Origin: Alphaproteobacteria bacterium
GTDB taxonomy: Bacteria > Pseudomonadota > Alphaproteobacteria > Micropepsales > Micropepsaceae
Length of the DNA stretch: 64,000 nt
Assembly: GCA_013389115.1 (NCBI GenBank)
Contig: JACADY010000061.1
Coordinates: forward strand, 1-64,000
Direction of reading: 5' to 3'
A program made the translations under genes and the position numbers. The notes beneath the pieces were generated by a model. That model ran no database searches. It saw only the letters and a program-made list of their open reading frames with translations, and was not told where the DNA came from. Position 1 is the stretch's first letter. Each line of letters starts with the position of its first letter. Of the stretch, positions 1 to 10,647 are shown piece by piece.

Positions 1-837
1 CTCCTGCACCTCTTCCTTGGTGCGGTACTTCGCAGGATCAGACATCGAATGGCCGCGATAGCGATAGGTCTTCATCTCAAGGATGATGGGCCCGTTGCCC
101 TCGCGCGCCCAGGCGACCGCGCGCGTGCCGGCGCGATAGACGGTTTCCACGTCCATCCCATCCACCTCTTCGCCGGGGATGTTGAAGCTGGCCCCGCGGC
201 GGTGGAAATGGGTTTCGGAGCTGGCGCGCTGAACGCTCGTGCCCATCGCGTATTGATTGTTCTCGATGATGTAGACGACGGGCAGCTTCCACAGCGCGGC
301 CATGTTGAAGCTTTCATAGACCTGACCCTGGTTCGCGGCGCCGTCGCCGAAATAGGTGAGGCAGACGCGGCCATTGCCACGATAGCGGTTGGCGAAGGCA
401 AGGCCGGTGCCCAGGGGCACCTGCGCTCCGACGATGCCGTGGCCGCCGAAGAAGTTCTTCTCGCGGCTGAACATATGCATCGAGCCGCCCTTGCCCTTGG
501 AATAGCCATCCCGCCGGCCCGTCAACTCGGCCATGACGCCGTTCGGCTCCATCCCGCAGGCCAGCATATGGCCGTGGTCCCGATAGGCGGTGATGACCTG
601 GTCGCCCTTGTCCAATGCCGCCTGCATGCCGGTGACGACCGCTTCCTGGCCGATATAGAGGTGACAGAAGCCGCCGATGAGGCCCATGCCGTAAAGCTGG
701 CCCGCACGCTCCTCAAAACGGCGGATCAGCAGCATGTCGCGGTAGAAGCCGACGAGCTTTTCCTTGGATAGGGCCGCCACGGGAATACTCTCGAACTTGG
801 CGTGTGCCGCCGAATCCAAGGGCTTCACATCCGACAT
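1..837 (-). CDS. pdhA: Pyruvate dehydrogenase E1 component subunit alpha (C-terminus outside window)
   Basis: This is the TPP-dependent alpha subunit of the heterotetrameric E1 enzyme, which decarboxylates pyruvate and passes the acetyl group to E2 lipoyl. The reading frame runs unbroken for 279 codons from ATG at 837 to the window edge, so roughly the last 60 residues are missing. The protein shows FYRDMLLIRRFEER near the N-terminus, a TPP/Mg motif (GDGAANQG followed about 20 residues on by ENNQYAMG), and the loop YRGHSMSDP that corresponds to the phosphorylation loop of eukaryotic E1. It lies downstream of eno and ftsB on the same strand, the usual alphaproteobacterial eno-ftsB-pdhA order. 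pdhB and the E2 gene are expected to follow beyond position 1. Confidence 0.95.
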   Translation of the reverse strand, partial: MSDVKPLDSAAHAKFESIPVAALSKEKLVGFYRDMLLIRRFEERAGQLYGMGLIGGFCHLYIGQEAVVTGMQAALDKGDQVITAYRDHGHMLACGMEPNGVMAELTGRRDGYSKGKGGSMHMFSREKNFFGGHGIVGAQVPLGTGLAFANRYRGNGRVCLTYFGDGAANQGQVYESFNMAALWKLPVVYIIENNQYAMGTSVQRASSETHFHRRGASFNIPGEEVDGMDVETVYRAGTRAVAWAREGNGPIILEMKTYRYRGHSMSDPAKYRTKEEVQE

Positions 838-943
838 TCCCGCCTCGCTGGTTTTCAGGTGGCGCCGGCCGAAAAGGGGGAAGGGCCGGCTCTTCTCTGG
901 CGGAGATGATTAGCCCAAGCCCGTCAGCGCCGCTACCCCTTCA

Positions 944-1273
944 TTAGCGCTCAGGGACGCGCTTACGGTCAAGCACCGTCACCTCGCCGGGGGCTGTATA
1001 GCCAAGGACGGCGCGGGCCTGCTCATCAAGGAGGTCGGGGTCGAGACTCTCGGATCGCAAAAGCAGCACCCGGCGCTCCAGCCTTTCGCGCTGCAGCACG
1101 ACATCATCGAGCTCGGCCTGGCGCAATTCCAGCTCGCTCTTCGTTTTGACGAGCGTGATCAGCCCGTGCTGGCCATAGATGCCGAAATAGGAAAAGTAGA
1201 TGACGAGCGCAAAGCAGAATAGCGGGAGGGCCCCGCTCATCATCGCGCGTTTCGTCTTCATGCCGATCACCAT
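944..1273 (-). CDS. ftsB: FtsB/DivIC-like septum formation initiator
   Basis: This 109-residue bitopic membrane protein belongs to the FtsB/DivIC family, which joins FtsL and FtsQ in the divisome and signals to FtsW/FtsI. There is a short basic N-terminus (MKTKR), one membrane segment at about residues 12-31, then a coiled coil (about 38-75) rich in E, L and R heptads. A short globular tail ends the protein. The start can be ATG 1273, with AGGA three bases upstream, or ATG 1261. It sits between a small secreted protein and pdhA downstream of eno. The start region overlaps a remarkable cluster of GANTC sites, described separately. Confidence 0.88.
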   Translation of the reverse strand: MVIGMKTKRAMMSGALPLFCFALVIYFSYFGIYGQHGLITLVKTKSELELRQAELDDVVLQRERLERRVLLLRSESLDPDLLDEQARAVLGYTAPGEVTVLDRKRVPER

Positions 1274-1300
1274 GATTCCTAAGGAATCATATCGTGATTC
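1274..1300 (-). promoter_or_regulatory. Cluster of three GANTC (CcrM-type) methylation sites at the ftsB start
   Basis: Three GANTC sites (1274-1278, 1284-1288, 1296-1300) fall within 27 bp directly upstream of the ftsB start codon. The first two form a perfect inverted repeat with 8-bp arms around TAA. In Caulobacter and relatives CcrM methylates GANTC, and GcrA activates division genes from promoters carrying such sites. Whether these sites control ftsB is inference. Confidence 0.45.
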
Positions 1301-1421
1301 CAGGCGTCAAGCGGCATGTCTTCGCGTGACGCATTTCGCTGGCCCAGATTGGGTCAGGCGGCAGGAATTGCGCCGCGTCACCCTCACGCAGCGCCGGCCT
1401 CCAAAGGATGTGGGGCCGACC

Positions 1422-1790
1422 TCAATAGGGGTCTGAGATCTCTATGATCTCCTGCCCCATCAGCACGCAGCTTCCAGGGATCTGCGCATAAATAAAGCGC
1501 ATGCGATAGGTGGCCTTGTAGATGAAACCGTCGACCTCGAGCACGTCGAAGCGGCCATCGCCTTTGAGCGCCTTGATCGCGGGCAGGAGCCTCACCTCCT
1601 CGCCGACAGCGCCATTCAAGGGGAGGAGAATGCCCCCTTCCGCGGCCGGCGACTGATTGTCATCCGCATGCAGGGCGAGCAGCCTTGGCGCGCGGGCAAG
1701 AGCATCGGACGAACAGGGATGAGGCTCTGCACGTGCCGTTGCGCTCGCTCCTGCAAGCACCAACGCAGCCAGGAGAATTTCAGCTCGCAT
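1422..1790 (-). CDS. Small secreted protein of unknown function
   Basis: This is a protein of about 122 residues with an evident Sec signal peptide (MRAEILLAALVLAGASATARA). The mature part is about 100 residues with two cysteines, one near the mature N-terminus (HPCSSD) and one near the C-terminus (GSCVLMG), which could form a disulfide in the periplasm. The frame can also start at GTG 1796, but ATG 1790 follows a purine-rich AGGGG stretch and gives a better signal peptide. It begins about 27 bp after the eno stop on the same strand and so probably shares the eno transcript. I do not recognise a family. Confidence 0.65.
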   Translation of the reverse strand: MRAEILLAALVLAGASATARAEPHPCSSDALARAPRLLALHADDNQSPAAEGGILLPLNGAVGEEVRLLPAIKALKGDGRFDVLEVDGFIYKATYRMRFIYAQIPGSCVLMGQEIIEISDPY

Positions 1791-1817
1791 CGCCACCCCT
1801 CTCGCTATCGTTTGTCT

Positions 1818-3191
<1,374 letters not shown>

Positions 3192-3283
3192 TCACGACTG
3201 CGACGGGACTTGCATGCTGGGGCGTTTGAAATCTCGAACAAGGACGGCAACAAGCCGTTACGCCCCTGGCAAAGGAGAGTTTC

Positions 3284-4063
3284 ATGACGACCTTAACCAA
3301 GTTGGGAGCCGTGCTCTTGTCCGGCGTCTTCATCGCCGCCTTGTCGGTTGACATGGCTCTTTCGATCGACACGGCCGATGCGCGCGAGCGGAGCCGTTCG
3401 GGCACGTGGCAGGGCTCCCGGGGCGGCAGCGGCACCTGGAACCAGAGCGTCCAGCGGCAGAAGGGCTCTTCCTCGCGCCAGACAAGCGTCACCGGCCAGA
3501 ACGGCAAGACGGCGTCGCGCAATGTCGATCGCAACTGGGATGCCGAATCGGGCACCGCCTCGGCCACGATCACCAAGACCGGCCCCAATGTCGGCACGCG
3601 CACGACCAGCCAGTCCTCAACCCTGAACGAGGGCGGCGGGTATACGACAAACCGCTCGACGACGGGGAGCGGCGGCTATTCAGGCTCAGCCACGCGTACG
3701 GTCACTCCCAATGGCGATGGCTCGGCCAGCGTCTCGGGCTCCTATGAAAACAATCGCGGCCGCAGCGCGGACTGGAACGGCACGGTTTCCAAGACGGAAG
3801 AGGGCGTTGCACGCTCGGGCACTTACACGACCGGGTCGGGCGGCTCTGGCAGCTATTCGGCGAGCGCTACCCGCACCGAAAACGGCGTGTCGCGGTCGCA
3901 ATCGGTGACGACTGAAAACGGTGGCACCTATTCGCGCGATGTCGCGGGCACGTGGGACCCGGAAACGCAGACCTATACGCGCACAATCACCGGCACCGGC
4001 CCCAATGGCGGCTCAAAGAGCCGTTCGGTCGATATCACCGTCACGGACCCCGGAACCGAGTAA
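3284..4063 (+). CDS. Secreted Ser/Thr/Gly-rich repetitive protein
   Basis: This 259-residue protein has an N-terminal export signal (about residues 1-33, hydrophobic core AVLLSGVFIAAL). The mature part is almost entirely S, T, G, N and R. Two copies of one module can be seen: residues 79-109 (RNVDRNWDAESG ... TITKTGPNVGTRTTS) and 218-248 (RDVAGTWDPETQ ... TITGTGPNGGSKSRS), with looser copies between them. Such composition suggests an extended or beta-rich extracellular polypeptide, but no enzymatic motif is visible. The start is well supported by AAAGGAGAG before ATG 3284. The gene is monocistronic, divergent from eno and closed by a strong terminator. The function is unknown. Confidence 0.75.
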   Translation: MTTLTKLGAVLLSGVFIAALSVDMALSIDTADARERSRSGTWQGSRGGSGTWNQSVQRQKGSSSRQTSVTGQNGKTASRNVDRNWDAESGTASATITKTGPNVGTRTTSQSSTLNEGGGYTTNRSTTGSGGYSGSATRTVTPNGDGSASVSGSYENNRGRSADWNGTVSKTEEGVARSGTYTTGSGGSGSYSASATRTENGVSRSQSVTTENGGTYSRDVAGTWDPETQTYTRTITGTGPNGGSKSRSVDITVTDPGTE

Positions 4064-4092
4064 TCCCCCTTTCCTCTCCCTCGTTCCGGATA

Positions 4093-4127
4093 AGGGCTGC
4101 GAACCTCCAGGGCTCGCAGCCCTTTTT
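4093..4127 (+). terminator. Rho-independent terminator after the repetitive secreted protein
   Basis: A perfect 10-bp stem (AGGGCTGCGA paired with TCGCAGCCCT) with an 11-nt loop is followed by a run of five T on the plus strand, 30 bp after the stop at 4063. The T run is on one side only, so it mainly serves the plus-strand gene, although the converging transporter gene ends just beyond at 4148. Confidence 0.85.
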
Positions 4128-4147
4128 ATCTTTGACCTTCAGGGGAG

Positions 4148-5539
4148 CTATCCGCCCGCGTTGCCGCTGGGTGTGAACTTCCACACAAGGACAAGAATGA
4201 TGGCGAGAGGCGTGATGAAGCGAATCGCCAGAAACCAGGCCCAGGCGATCACGCCCTCCTTCCAGCCCAATTCCTCGAGTACGGCGCTGCGCCGCATCAC
4301 ATAGCCTGCGAAAACCGCGACGAGGATGCCGCCAAGCGGCAGCATGATGTTCGAGGTGAGAAAATCGAGCAGGTCATAGATCGTCTGATTCTCAAAGCCC
4401 CTCACACCGTCGAGCGGGTGCACGCCGCTCCAGAGATTGAAGGAATAGACTGTGCCGAGGCCCGCGAACCAGCATAGAAGCGCGGCGGAAGGAGCCGCGA
4501 TCAGGCGGGGGATACCGCTTTCGACCAGCCAGGAGACGAAGATCTCGAGCAGCGAAATCGCCGATGCCAGGGCCGATACGAAGAGAAGGACGAAGAACGC
4601 CGTGCCGACGAACGCGCCAAGCGGCATTTTCGAGAAGGCGACGGGCAGAACCTGAAACATCAAGGCGGGGCCTTGCGCGACATCGAGCCCGTAACTGAAG
4701 ACGAGCGGGAAAATCGCAAAACCCGCCATGAACGAAATGAACGTATCGGCAGCGATCGTAATCAGCGCCGTCTCGGACAGGTCGATGTCGCGCCCCGCAT
4801 AGGCGGCATAGGTGATCATCGCGCCCAGCCCCACGCTGATCGAGAAAAAGGCAAGGCCGATGGCGTCGATGACGACATTGGCCGTGATCTTCGAGAAGTC
4901 GGGCGTGAACAGGAACCTGGCGGCGGCGAACCCGTCGGCAGTCACCAGCGCATAGACCACAAGCACGGCCATGATCGCGAACATCAGCGGCATCAGGATG
5001 GTGACGGCGCGCTCAAGGCCGGAGATGACGCCCAGCATCACAATGACTGCCGTTACGCCCATGAAGAGCCCGTGATAGAGCGTCAGCGTCATGGGGTCGG
5101 CAAGAAGCGCGGTCAGATGGCCGGCAATCTCCGGCACGCCTGCACCCGTGAAGCTTCCCGATGCCGTCAGGGGAATGAAGGCGAGCGTCCATCCGCCCAC
5201 CACCGAATAAAAGCTCAGGATGAGGAAGCTTGCGACCGCCCCCAGGACACCGGCCAGCCCCCAGCTCCGCGAGGCGCCGCTTTCCTCCGCCACATTGGCG
5301 AAGCTGCCCACCGCGCTGCCCCCTCCCCTGCGGCCCACCGCAAATTCCGCGATCAACAGCGGCAGAATGATGATGAGGATCGCGCCTAGGTAAACGAGCA
5401 CAAAGGCTCCACCGCCGTTGTCGCCCACCATGTAAGGAAACTTCCAGATCGAACCGAGGCCAACGGCCGATCCGATCGTCGCCAACAAGAATGCTGTGCG
5501 CGAAGACCAGAATTGCCGCGCTGGAACCTTGCCGTTCAT
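4148..5539 (-). CDS. Sodium-dependent neurotransmitter:sodium symporter (NSS/SNF, LeuT-like) family transporter
   Basis: This 463-residue polytopic inner-membrane protein belongs to the neurotransmitter:sodium symporter family. These proteins use the LeuT fold to couple Na+ to uptake of amino acids or related solutes. The family hallmark is in the first unwound helix (IGSAVGLGSIWKFPYMVGDN), followed by GGGAFVLVYLG. About eleven to twelve hydrophobic segments follow. The substrate cannot be read from the sequence. ATG 5539 is the natural start because the hallmark begins about 25 residues later. It is transcribed alone, convergent with the secreted repetitive protein and divergent from the MAPEG-like gene. 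Confidence 0.9.
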   Translation of the reverse strand: MNGKVPARQFWSSRTAFLLATIGSAVGLGSIWKFPYMVGDNGGGAFVLVYLGAILIIILPLLIAEFAVGRRGGGSAVGSFANVAEESGASRSWGLAGVLGAVASFLILSFYSVVGGWTLAFIPLTASGSFTGAGVPEIAGHLTALLADPMTLTLYHGLFMGVTAVIVMLGVISGLERAVTILMPLMFAIMAVLVVYALVTADGFAAARFLFTPDFSKITANVVIDAIGLAFFSISVGLGAMITYAAYAGRDIDLSETALITIAADTFISFMAGFAIFPLVFSYGLDVAQGPALMFQVLPVAFSKMPLGAFVGTAFFVLLFVSALASAISLLEIFVSWLVESGIPRLIAAPSAALLCWFAGLGTVYSFNLWSGVHPLDGVRGFENQTIYDLLDFLTSNIMLPLGGILVAVFAGYVMRRSAVLEELGWKEGVIAWAWFLAIRFITPLAIILVLVWKFTPSGNAGG

Positions 5540-5628
5540 CGAATTATCCCCCCTTCGCGATGTCCTTGTGCCATTGCCCCCGCAGGCAGACTCAGGCTTT
5601 CCTCACTCTATCCGATGAGGGGGAAACC

Positions 5629-6018
5629 ATGTCCACTGCCCTGCCTGCGATTGTGACCTGTCTTGCCCTTGGCCTTTACTTCTACATGGGGTTGCGCGTG
5701 GGCCAGGCGCGCACCGCCTATGACATCAAGGCGCCAGCGACGACGGGCCATCCGGTGTTCGAACGGCTGTTCCGCATCCAGATGAATACGCTGGAGTGGC
5801 TGATCATCTTTCTTCCGTCGCTTTGGCTCTTCAGTGCCTTTGTGAGCCCATGGATCGCGGCCCTGCTCGGACTCGTTTGGATCGCGGGGCGCTATCTCTA
5901 CATGGAGGGCTATGCCCAGGCTCCCGAAGAGCGCGGCACGGGCTTCATCATCCAAGGGATCGCCACCGGGCTCCTGTTCCTCGGCGCCTTCATCGGGGCA
6001 ATCATCGCGTTGTTTTGA
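5629..6018 (+). CDS. MAPEG-family membrane protein
   Basis: This 129-residue protein has four hydrophobic segments and the MAPEG signature RIQMNTLEWLIIFLPSLWLF (about residues 45-64). The family groups glutathione-dependent enzymes and related membrane proteins. Bacterial members are mostly uncharacterised, though some have glutathione transferase or peroxidase activity. The open frame extends back to 5491, but the conserved part starts at ATG 5629, preceded by GATGAGGGGG. It stands alone, divergent from the NSS transporter, and is followed by a 300-bp repeat-filled gap. Confidence 0.85.
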   Translation: MSTALPAIVTCLALGLYFYMGLRVGQARTAYDIKAPATTGHPVFERLFRIQMNTLEWLIIFLPSLWLFSAFVSPWIAALLGLVWIAGRYLYMEGYAQAPEERGTGFIIQGIATGLLFLGAFIGAIIALF

Positions 6019-6049
6019 GGCGGGGGATGTTCGCAAAGGTCACCAAGAA

Positions 6050-6094
6050 CCTCATCCTTCGAGGCTCGCGAAGGGCTCGCACCTCAGGATGAGG
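6050..6094. repeat. Intergenic palindrome P1 (CCTCATCCT/AGGATGAGG)
   Basis: A 45-bp imperfect palindrome with 9-bp outer arms CCTCATCCT and AGGATGAGG and a GC-rich middle (GCTCGCGAAGGGCTCGC). It is of the kind widely scattered between genes in rhizobia and relatives. It lies in the 303-bp gap between the MAPEG-like gene and kdsA. Confidence 0.6.
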
Positions 6095-6110
6095 TATTTC
6101 TTGTATGTGT

Positions 6111-6155
6111 CCTCACCCGGAGGCGGCCGCTCTTCGCGGCCCTCGAAGGGTGAGG
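6111..6155. repeat. Intergenic palindrome P2 (CCTCACCC/GGGTGAGG)
   Basis: A second 45-bp palindrome, 16 bp after P1 and of the same length, with arms CCTCACCC and GGGTGAGG and an inner stem GGCCGC/GCGGCC. It looks like a diverged sister of P1 in which both arms carry the matching change, so the hairpin is kept. Confidence 0.6.
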
Positions 6156-6196
6156 CGCATGGGAATGACAATGGCCCGTACCCGCACCCGACCGGT

Positions 6197-6325
6197 TCTA
6201 GAGCTTTTCCCGATCACATAGAATCGGGAAATGCTCGCAAGTTGTTGTTTGGTCGCGCTTCTTTACGGCGAACCGGTACCCAGCCCCGCCTTCGCGGTGA
6301 CAGGCTTCGCCTGGAGGCGCTCTAG
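6197..6325. repeat. RIME-like mosaic element with TCTAGAGC/GCGCTCTAG ends
   Basis: A 129-bp element starts TCTAGAGC and ends GCGCTCTAG. Near its left end it has a stem-loop (TTTCCCGAT paired with ATCGGGAAA), and in its right half the block GCGAACCGG. This layout matches my memory of repetitive intergenic elements of Hyphomicrobiales (RIME-type). The right-hand CTAG lies on the kdsA stop: the TAG stop codon (6322-6324 on the minus strand) is built from the repeat end. Confidence 0.6.
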
Positions 6326-7158
6326 CGCGGACGCTTGGCCAGGCGATCGAATTCAACCAGGTCGGCCAGGAGCGCCGGCATATCCTTCAGGGGCACCATG
6401 TTGGGGCCGTCCGAGGGTGCATTGTCGGGATCTTCGTGCGTCTCCATGAACACAGCGCCGACGCCAACCGCAACCGCGGCGCGGGCGAGGATGGGCACCA
6501 TGTCGCGCTGGCCACCCGATTTCGTCCCCTGCCCGCCCGGCTGCTGCACTGAATGCGTCGCATCGAAAACGACCGGGCAGCCAATATCCTTGAGAACCGG
6601 CAGCGCGCGCATGTCGGAGACGAGCGTGTTATAGCCAAACGAGACGCCCCGCTCCGTCGCCATGACATTGGGATTGCCGGCGGCCGTCACCTTGGCGATG
6701 ACATTCTTCATGTCCCAAGGCGCAAGGAACTGACCCTTCTTCACGTTCACGACGCGGCCCGTCTTGGCCGCCGCGACGAGAAGATCGGTCTGGCGGCACA
6801 AAAAGGCCGGGATCTGGAGTACGTCCACGGCCTCAGCCGCAGGCGCGCATTGCTCGCGCTCATGCACGTCGGTGAGAACGGGAAGGCCGAGGCTTTCGCG
6901 GATCTCGGCGAAGATGGCGAGTGCCTTTTCCAGCCCCATACCGCGCTCTGCCGATGCACTCGTCCGGTTCGCCTTGTCAAAGCTCGTCTTGTAGATGAGG
7001 CCGAGGCCGAGCCTTCCTGTGATCTCCTTGAGCGCGCCTGCCATTTCAAGGGCATGGGCGCGGCTTTCAAGGGCGCATGGCCCCGCAATCAGTGTGAAGG
7101 GGCGGTCGTTGGCGATCGTCAAGCTGCCAAGCGTGATCGTGGAATTGGGATTGGTCAT
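6322..7158 (-). CDS. kdsA: 3-deoxy-8-phosphooctulonate synthase
   Basis: KdsA (EC 2.5.1.55) condenses phosphoenolpyruvate with arabinose 5-phosphate to give Kdo 8-phosphate, the precursor of the inner-core sugar of LPS. The product is 278 residues, the normal length. It shows the IAGPCALES block near residue 25, the KANRTS substrate loop and the C-terminal [12 protein letters not shown] region typical of the family. It lies between pyrG and eno, as in many alphaproteobacteria. Its stop codon is supplied by the CTAG end of an intergenic repeat, so the last residues may have been reshaped by insertion of that repeat. Confidence 0.96.
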   Translation of the reverse strand: MTNPNSTITLGSLTIANDRPFTLIAGPCALESRAHALEMAGALKEITGRLGLGLIYKTSFDKANRTSASAERGMGLEKALAIFAEIRESLGLPVLTDVHEREQCAPAAEAVDVLQIPAFLCRQTDLLVAAAKTGRVVNVKKGQFLAPWDMKNVIAKVTAAGNPNVMATERGVSFGYNTLVSDMRALPVLKDIGCPVVFDATHSVQQPGGQGTKSGGQRDMVPILARAAVAVGVGAVFMETHEDPDNAPSDGPNMVPLKDMPALLADLVEFDRLAKRPR

Positions 7159-7234
7159 GGACCGTTTCTAGCACATTGCGCGCTATTTTGAACATGTTCC
7201 AGAGAGCGTTCTTGAGGCTTCGGCCAACGCGGCC

Positions 7235-8932
<1,698 letters not shown>

Positions 8933-9523
8933 TCAGCGGCCGCCCGGCCCGCTCGGTTTCGGCGTTGGCACAACTGCCGGGGCGGGCTTGGATTCTTCGG
9001 CCGGCGCGGGCTCATCGGCGGCATCTTCGGCCTGCGAAGGCGGGCTTACGATCGAGGACGAGGGCGGCGCCTCGCTGGCCGGCGCGGGCGAATCAGTGGC
9101 GGGGGCGGTCGTCGCCGGCGCAGGTGCGGCCGAAGCCGGGGCTGCCGGCGCGGCGGGGGCGCCGGAGGAGGGTTGTGCGGGCCCAAGGTCAAGCGGGCGA
9201 AGGTCGTCCGTCCCCGACTGGGGCACGCTCGGCACGGCAGGCGCGCCCGTCTCGGCCGGGTTGTCGATGATCGACCGGGGAGCCCTCGTGTTCAGCGCAT
9301 AGAGGGTGAGGGCAATACTGGTGACAAAGAACATCGCGGCCAGAATGGCCGTCGTCCTCGTCATTCCGCTCGCCTGGCCGCGGCCCGAGAAAAGGCCCGA
9401 CATGCCCGCCTGGCCCCCCGTCACGCCAAGGACATTGCCCTCGGTCGGCTGGAGCAGCACAAGCCCGACCAGCGCGACGCAGACCAGGAGATGAACGATA
9501 AGGATCAGTACGCCGAAATCCAT
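8933..9523 (-). CDS. secG: Protein-export membrane protein SecG with Pro/Ala-rich C-terminal extension
   Basis: SecG is the small accessory subunit of the SecYEG translocon. Two membrane helices (about residues 4-24 and 57-77) flank the conserved loop LLQPTEGN ... GLFSGRG ... MTRTTAIL. The 196-residue product is well beyond the common 75-140 residues because of a low-complexity tail from about residue 85 rich in P, A, S and E. Tails of this sort occur in other alphaproteobacterial SecG proteins. It lies upstream of pyrG and downstream of tpiA and the receiver-domain gene on the same strand. Confidence 0.9.
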   Translation of the reverse strand: MDFGVLILIVHLLVCVALVGLVLLQPTEGNVLGVTGGQAGMSGLFSGRGQASGMTRTTAILAAMFFVTSIALTLYALNTRAPRSIIDNPAETGAPAVPSVPQSGTDDLRPLDLGPAQPSSGAPAAPAAPASAAPAPATTAPATDSPAPASEAPPSSSIVSPPSQAEDAADEPAPAEESKPAPAVVPTPKPSGPGGR

Positions 9524-9601
9524 AAGGGCCCTTGGCCTTTCAGTTCCCGCTTCAGGAAAGAGCCGAGGCTTTTAGCGCAGGCAGCCGGCGAAGGCAAAAC
9601 C

Positions 9602-10549
9602 TCAATATTCACGCCCGCGCGAGCGGATCTTCTCCAGGGCGGCCGCCAGCTCGGAGGAATGAGACTCCTCATCGCGCGCGGGGTCGATCTGAACCTGAAC
9701 CGCCAGGGCCAGCTCTCTTGCGAGGCGGGCGCTTTTGGGCCGCTCATCGCCGCTCAGGGTCGAGCGAAGGGTCGTTTCGAGGGCGCGGGAAAGCTCGGTA
9801 ATGCCCTCGATGCATTGTTCCGCGGCGCTTTCCGTCAAGGTTGCCAGCGTGCTCTGCGCCTTGGCGTGGTCGGTTGCGACGGCGTCATCTGTCGCCCCGT
9901 TGAGCAGCGCCTCCTCGATACAGCTCGCCAGAACGCCGAGCTGAAAGGCGAGCCGCTTGAGGCGCTCGCGGGCGATCTTCTGGCGCGCCAGGGAGATTTC
10001 GGTCTCCGCGCGGCTTTGCGCCGTATAACCGCCCTCTCCGCTCACCGTCTTCATCTTTAGCGAGTTGGGCACTTCGATCAGCGGCGCGTCGCCGCCGCGC
10101 GAGGGTTTGCGCCGGTCAGGCCCCACATATTCGCTCGTCACGACGAAGCCCTTGCGGTTCTCGATATGCGCGCGCAATCGCTCGATAATCTGCTGCGTCG
10201 AAAACGGTCGAACGATCAGATCGTCCGCGCCGCCGTTCAGAGTCTCGCGCACTGCCTCGGCACTCGTGCGCCAGGCGGTCGCGATGATGACGAGAAACGG
10301 ATTGGGAGCGATCTCGCCCAAACGAATGCGCTGCATGATGCGGCAGGCGGAGTTTTCATTGCCGCTGAGCTCGCAGAACAGCAGATCGAAATCGCCCGTC
10401 CTCAAGCTGCGCGTCAGCTCATCGAGCGTCGAGGCGGCAACTATTTCGCGAAAGCCCAGTGTGTGCAGCAATCCCCGCGTGACATTCCTGTTCACGCTCA
10501 CGGGGTCGTAGACAAGCACTTGGGCCTTTTCAAAGCGGGCGTCGATCAT
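9602..10549 (-). CDS. Response regulator with degenerate receiver domain
   Basis: A protein of 315 residues with an N-terminal CheY-like receiver fold (about 8-130), a linker containing YVGPDRRKPSR, and a helical C-terminal region without a recognisable output domain. The receiver is atypical. The phosphoacceptor position in DLLFCELSG is Glu60 rather than Asp. The acidic pocket keeps one acid (Asp15, VLVYDP), and the conserved Lys is Arg114 (DDLIVRPFS). Thr91 is retained. Such a domain probably cannot be phosphorylated in the usual way and may signal constitutively or by protein contact. No histidine kinase is adjacent. It sits between tpiA and secG on the same strand. Confidence 0.8.
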   Translation of the reverse strand: MIDARFEKAQVLVYDPVSVNRNVTRGLLHTLGFREIVAASTLDELTRSLRTGDFDLLFCELSGNENSACRIMQRIRLGEIAPNPFLVIIATAWRTSAEAVRETLNGGADDLIVRPFSTQQIIERLRAHIENRKGFVVTSEYVGPDRRKPSRGGDAPLIEVPNSLKMKTVSGEGGYTAQSRAETEISLARQKIARERLKRLAFQLGVLASCIEEALLNGATDDAVATDHAKAQSTLATLTESAAEQCIEGITELSRALETTLRSTLSGDERPKSARLARELALAVQVQIDPARDEESHSSELAAALEKIRSRGREY

Positions 10550-10647
10550 CGCCAGGCAGTTTACCCTTCGCGGCCCGCCATTCTGGCGCAGCCTTCCAGC
10601 AAGCCGACGCTAGCGGCCAGAAGTTGAGAAGACCTTCAGCCTCAGCC

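Noticed and set aside
864-890. Terminator between ftsB and pdhA (GCCGGCC/GGCCGGC hairpin)
   Set aside because: There is a 7-bp stem but no T tract on the minus strand, so it is at most an mRNA structure before pdhA.
9505-9747. 80-codon minus-strand frame overlapping the secG start and the receiver gene end
   Set aside because: It has low-complexity, shadow-like composition and lies in another frame of well-supported neighbours.
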